Below are positions 62,013-64,000 of a stretch of 64,000 bases of DNA, one piece after another. The position numbers were made by a program, and so were the translations under genes. A model generated the notes under the pieces. That model was given only the letters and a program-made list of their open reading frames with translations, was not told the DNA's origin and did no database searches. Positions within the stretch are counted from its first letter, which is position 1. Every line of letters begins with the position of its first letter. The DNA is from Parahoeflea alexandrii (GTDB lineage Bacteria > Pseudomonadota > Alphaproteobacteria > Rhizobiales > Rhizobiaceae): assembly GCF_024105735.1 (NCBI RefSeq), contig NZ_JAAAML010000001.1:62001-126000 (forward strand), in the 5' to 3' direction.

Positions 62013-62052
62013 CCCGGCCCCCCGGGGGCGGTTACGCCTGCAGGAATACGAA

Positions 62053-62078
62053 AGAGGCGCCATCACGGTGGCGCCTCT
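62053..62078. terminator. Hairpin between LivJ-type gene and the glutamine amidotransferase
   Basis: AGAGGCGCCA (62053-62062) and TGGCGCCTCT (62069-62078) form a perfect 10-bp stem with a 6-nt loop. It sits 41 nt after the binding-protein stop and 41 nt past the stop of the convergent amidotransferase. T-runs are weak on both sides, but position between convergent genes supports a terminator. Confidence 0.65.
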
Positions 62079-62118
62079 CACCCGGTCGGAGGCAGTTCCG
62101 TACTGACTGGAGCGAGTT

Positions 62119-62823
62119 TTACCGCGCGAAGCTGGAGATCCAGTGGCGGTAGAGGTTTTCCCGCATAAGCGAGAGGCTCGCCTCGGCAGCGGAAAGATCG
62201 TCGAAGATCCGGTTTGCGTCGTCGCCGATATGGGTGCGGAGCATCTCTTCACATTGTTCGATATCATACCAGTCGGCAAGAGTGCCGGTATCCAGCTCGG
62301 CATGGAACTGGAAAGAGTGTGCCGTTCCGCCCCAGACCATGGCCTGAACATTGCAGTGGTCGGAAGATGCAGTGACCTCGGCACCCGGCGGCAAGCGGCT
62401 CACCTCCGCACTGTGCCATTGAAAGCACCCGAATTCTTCGGACAGGCCTTCGAACATCGGCGGATTGCCGCATTTGCTCACATGCAGCAACCCGACCTCG
62501 GATTTGGCCGCAGGAGCAACCTCGCCGCCGAGCACGTGCGCCAGCAGCTGATGGCCGAGGCAGATTCCGAAATAGGGCAGCTTGCGTTCGAGGACCGCCT
62601 CGCGGATCAGGTCGATCTCGCGTGACAGCCACGGCAGTTCGCCAGCCTCCCAGACCTGCATCGGGCCGCCCAGAACCCAGAGCCCGTCGATGCCGTTCAG
62701 CTCGGCGTCGCCGATCTCGTCGGGCGCCGTACAGGCAATCACCTGATGCCCGTCGCGGGAAAACAGCGGCCTGAACCCGCCGGCATGTTCTTTGCCGGAG
62801 TGCTGAATGATGAGGATGCGCAT
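62119..62823 (-). CDS. Class I glutamine amidotransferase (GMP-synthase-like domain)
   Basis: A 234-residue stand-alone GATase1 protein. The nucleophile Cys lies in YFGICLGHQLLAHVLGGEV and the His-x-Glu pair in SFQFHAELDTG, so the triad is complete; GLWVLGGPMQVWE forms the oxyanion region. Such proteins release ammonia from glutamine or hydrolyse gamma-glutamyl compounds; the partner is not encoded here. The start is placed at the ATG at 62823 (MRILIIQHSGKE), where homology begins; an in-frame ATG four codons upstream is possible. A 75-nt gap separates it from the phosphotransferase gene on the same strand. Confidence 0.85.
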   Translation of the reverse strand: MRILIIQHSGKEHAGGFRPLFSRDGHQVIACTAPDEIGDAELNGIDGLWVLGGPMQVWEAGELPWLSREIDLIREAVLERKLPYFGICLGHQLLAHVLGGEVAPAAKSEVGLLHVSKCGNPPMFEGLSEEFGCFQWHSAEVSRLPPGAEVTASSDHCNVQAMVWGGTAHSFQFHAELDTGTLADWYDIEQCEEMLRTHIGDDANRIFDDLSAAEASLSLMRENLYRHWISSFAR

Positions 62824-62897
62824 CGGCGTAACCATGTAAGAGTTCGACGTCAGCCCCGGCAAAGGGGCAATCGCTTTTGCAGTCTGTATTGCGGGCC

Positions 62898-63809
62898 TCA
62901 AGCCGTTTGCAGGGTGCGGAGACTGTCGGCGAACGTGTCGCTTGCCATCAGTGTCCTGCAGCGGGCGAAGCGGCCATCCGCATAGGCACGAAAATCGTCG
63001 GCCGGATTGCCATTGGCCAGTTGTATCAAACCCCAGAGCGTCCACAAAAGATCGCACATCGCCTTGTAGATGATCATCCGCGCCCGGTCGGCGGCTTGCG
63101 GCTCACCGCAGGCATAGGCCTCGAGCAAGGCCTGATCCTGGGCGGCATCGAATTCTCCCTCCACGGAAAGATCGCCCAGATCCCACATCGGGTCGTTCAT
63201 CCCCGAATATTCCCAGTCGACGATGTAGATCTGCTCGCCGGTATCGAGGAAGTTCTCGCAAAGCGGATCGCAATGGCAGGCAACCAGCGGGACCGGGTTT
63301 CGCGCCAGGGCCGCGCGGACCGATTGGGCTTCGCTGACCACGTCATGGTAGCCGTCCGGCAGTGCCACATCCTTGGTCGAAAGGATGCCGAGATACTCGT
63401 CGATCATGGCAAAGAGCTCGAATGTGAAGGGAAACTTCGCGCCGGACGTGTGCAGCCGTCGAAAGGCTTGGCCGGCGCGGCGGACGGTGCCGATGTCCGC
63501 ACGGAAACCGGCAGGGGTCATGGTTGCGGCGCCATCGATGAACCGGGTCGCCATGACCCCGGTCTCAGGATCGGCAAAAATGACCTCGGGGCTGACGCCT
63601 GCATCCGCCGCAGCCCGGGCGGAAACCGCCTCGTGCGCCCGGTTGATGTATTCCTCGGTTCCGGCACCGGGCAATCGCACACAAGTGTCGCCGACCCGGA
63701 ACACCAGGTTGGTCAGACCGCCCAGCCGTTCGACCGGGCCGGTGTAGTTCACGAGCGACGGGATTGCGGAGAGGCTGGCGCGCAGCCGGGTCTCGGTTTT
63801 ATCTGGCAT
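62898..63809 (-). CDS. Choline/ethanolamine-kinase-like phosphotransferase (APH/LicA fold)
   Basis: A 303-residue kinase of the aminoglycoside phosphotransferase fold. The catalytic loop is VACHCDPLCENFL (His-x-Asp...Asn) and the metal-binding Asp is in YIVDWEYSGMNDPMWDLGDL, the pattern of LicA-type choline kinases. GGLTNLVFRVGDTCVRLPG is the nucleotide loop. It would phosphorylate choline, ethanolamine or another small alcohol in the cytosol. It is divergent from a methyltransferase gene, and the same-strand amidotransferase follows it. Confidence 0.83.
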   Translation of the reverse strand: MPDKTETRLRASLSAIPSLVNYTGPVERLGGLTNLVFRVGDTCVRLPGAGTEEYINRAHEAVSARAAADAGVSPEVIFADPETGVMATRFIDGAATMTPAGFRADIGTVRRAGQAFRRLHTSGAKFPFTFELFAMIDEYLGILSTKDVALPDGYHDVVSEAQSVRAALARNPVPLVACHCDPLCENFLDTGEQIYIVDWEYSGMNDPMWDLGDLSVEGEFDAAQDQALLEAYACGEPQAADRARMIIYKAMCDLLWTLWGLIQLANGNPADDFRAYADGRFARCRTLMASDTFADSLRTLQTA

Positions 63810-63911
63810 GGCGGTGCGCCTCCTTTTCCTCGTTCAGCTCTTGTGACACAGTTCCACAAAGTTATTGAAATGGCTATGGTAACCGGTAACGGAATGACAG
63901 TGGAGCGTGAC

Positions 63912-64000
63912 ATGACGACGGATGACAAGACTGCCCGCCTCGGCGCTGTGTACCAGGCTGACAGCACGGAAGATGTCGCGCGGGTCTATGATGCCTGGGC
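63912..64000 (+). CDS. Probable class I SAM-dependent methyltransferase (partial, N-terminus only)
   Basis: Only 29 complete codons are present before the window ends. The peptide opens MTTDDKTARLGAVYQADSTE and continues DVARVYDAWA. The closing ARVYDAWA matches the first conserved segment of class I methyltransferases, where the phrase is usually followed by a Tyr-Asp motif and the SAM-binding loop, both outside the window. The ATG at 63912 is 103 nt from the divergent kinase start. The assignment rests on this short pattern only. Confidence 0.5.
   Translation, partial: MTTDDKTARLGAVYQADSTEDVARVYDAW

Overview
The window is about 61% GC by impression, densely coding and split into short operons. 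It looks like chromosomal or chromid sequence from an alphaproteobacterium of the Rhizobiales (Rhizobiaceae/Hoeflea-like). The reasons are the HemP/hmuP gene, two TGA-N9-TCA sites matching the RirA iron-responsive operator of rhizobia, an ExbB with its own signal peptide, many PotD- and Liv-type ABC importers, and a doe/eut ectoine-degradation cluster of the alphaproteobacterial kind. That placement is an inference. I see no rRNA, tRNA, CRISPR array, transposase, phage gene or replication origin.

Layout. (1) 1-5.5 kb: a PotABCD-type importer (ATPase cut by the window edge, plus binding protein) with an agmatinase/guanidino-acid hydrolase, divergent from a LysR regulator and an aminotransferase. 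(2) 5.5-12.7 kb: an iron island. A TonB-dependent siderophore receptor, PiuC, ExbB, ExbD and TonB run rightward. HemP and an FMN alpha-hydroxy-acid oxidase run leftward and meet them tail to tail. Each arm starts with a RirA-like operator. (3) 12.9-23.2 kb: a LysR-controlled catabolic operon with a PotBCDA importer, class III aminotransferase, beta-keto acid cleavage enzyme (BKACE), GNAT acetyltransferase, acetylpolyamine-type deacetylase, FAD oxidase and RidA. The enzyme set matches, step by step, the acetylated beta-lysine degradation route. (4) 23.4-28.7 kb: recQ, then oxyR divergent from katG. (5) 28.7-33.7 kb: glucosylglycerate metabolism (synthase, phosphatase, GH13_18 phosphorylase) and an aldo/keto reductase. 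(6) 33.8-41.7 kb: ectoine/hydroxyectoine catabolism (doeD, doeC, asnC, eutB, eutC, doeA, doeB).

(7) 41.8-53.2 kb: an aldehyde dehydrogenase and an enolase-superfamily enzyme, divergent from a MocR regulator that precedes a second complete PotDABC importer, a GMC dehydrogenase and a PuuB-like amine oxidase. A shared GTCCAAT half-site suggests one MocR regulon. (8) 53.2-62.0 kb: a Liv-type importer (LivM, H, F, G and LivJ) around a GntR regulator, with two paralogous aldo/keto reductases (one fused to a Rid domain that lacks the usual arginine), a TIGR04076 protein and an NTF2-like protein. No known pathway comes to mind for this set. (9) 62.1-64 kb: a glutamine amidotransferase, a choline-kinase-like phosphotransferase and the start of a methyltransferase.

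The common theme is uptake and breakdown of small nitrogenous solutes (polyamine-like and guanidino compounds, ectoine, probably a beta-amino acid). Glucosylglycerate metabolism, iron acquisition and peroxide defence sit between these clusters. The strongest candidates for undescribed biology are the BKACE/acetylation operon (3) and the AKR-Rid/Liv cluster (8).
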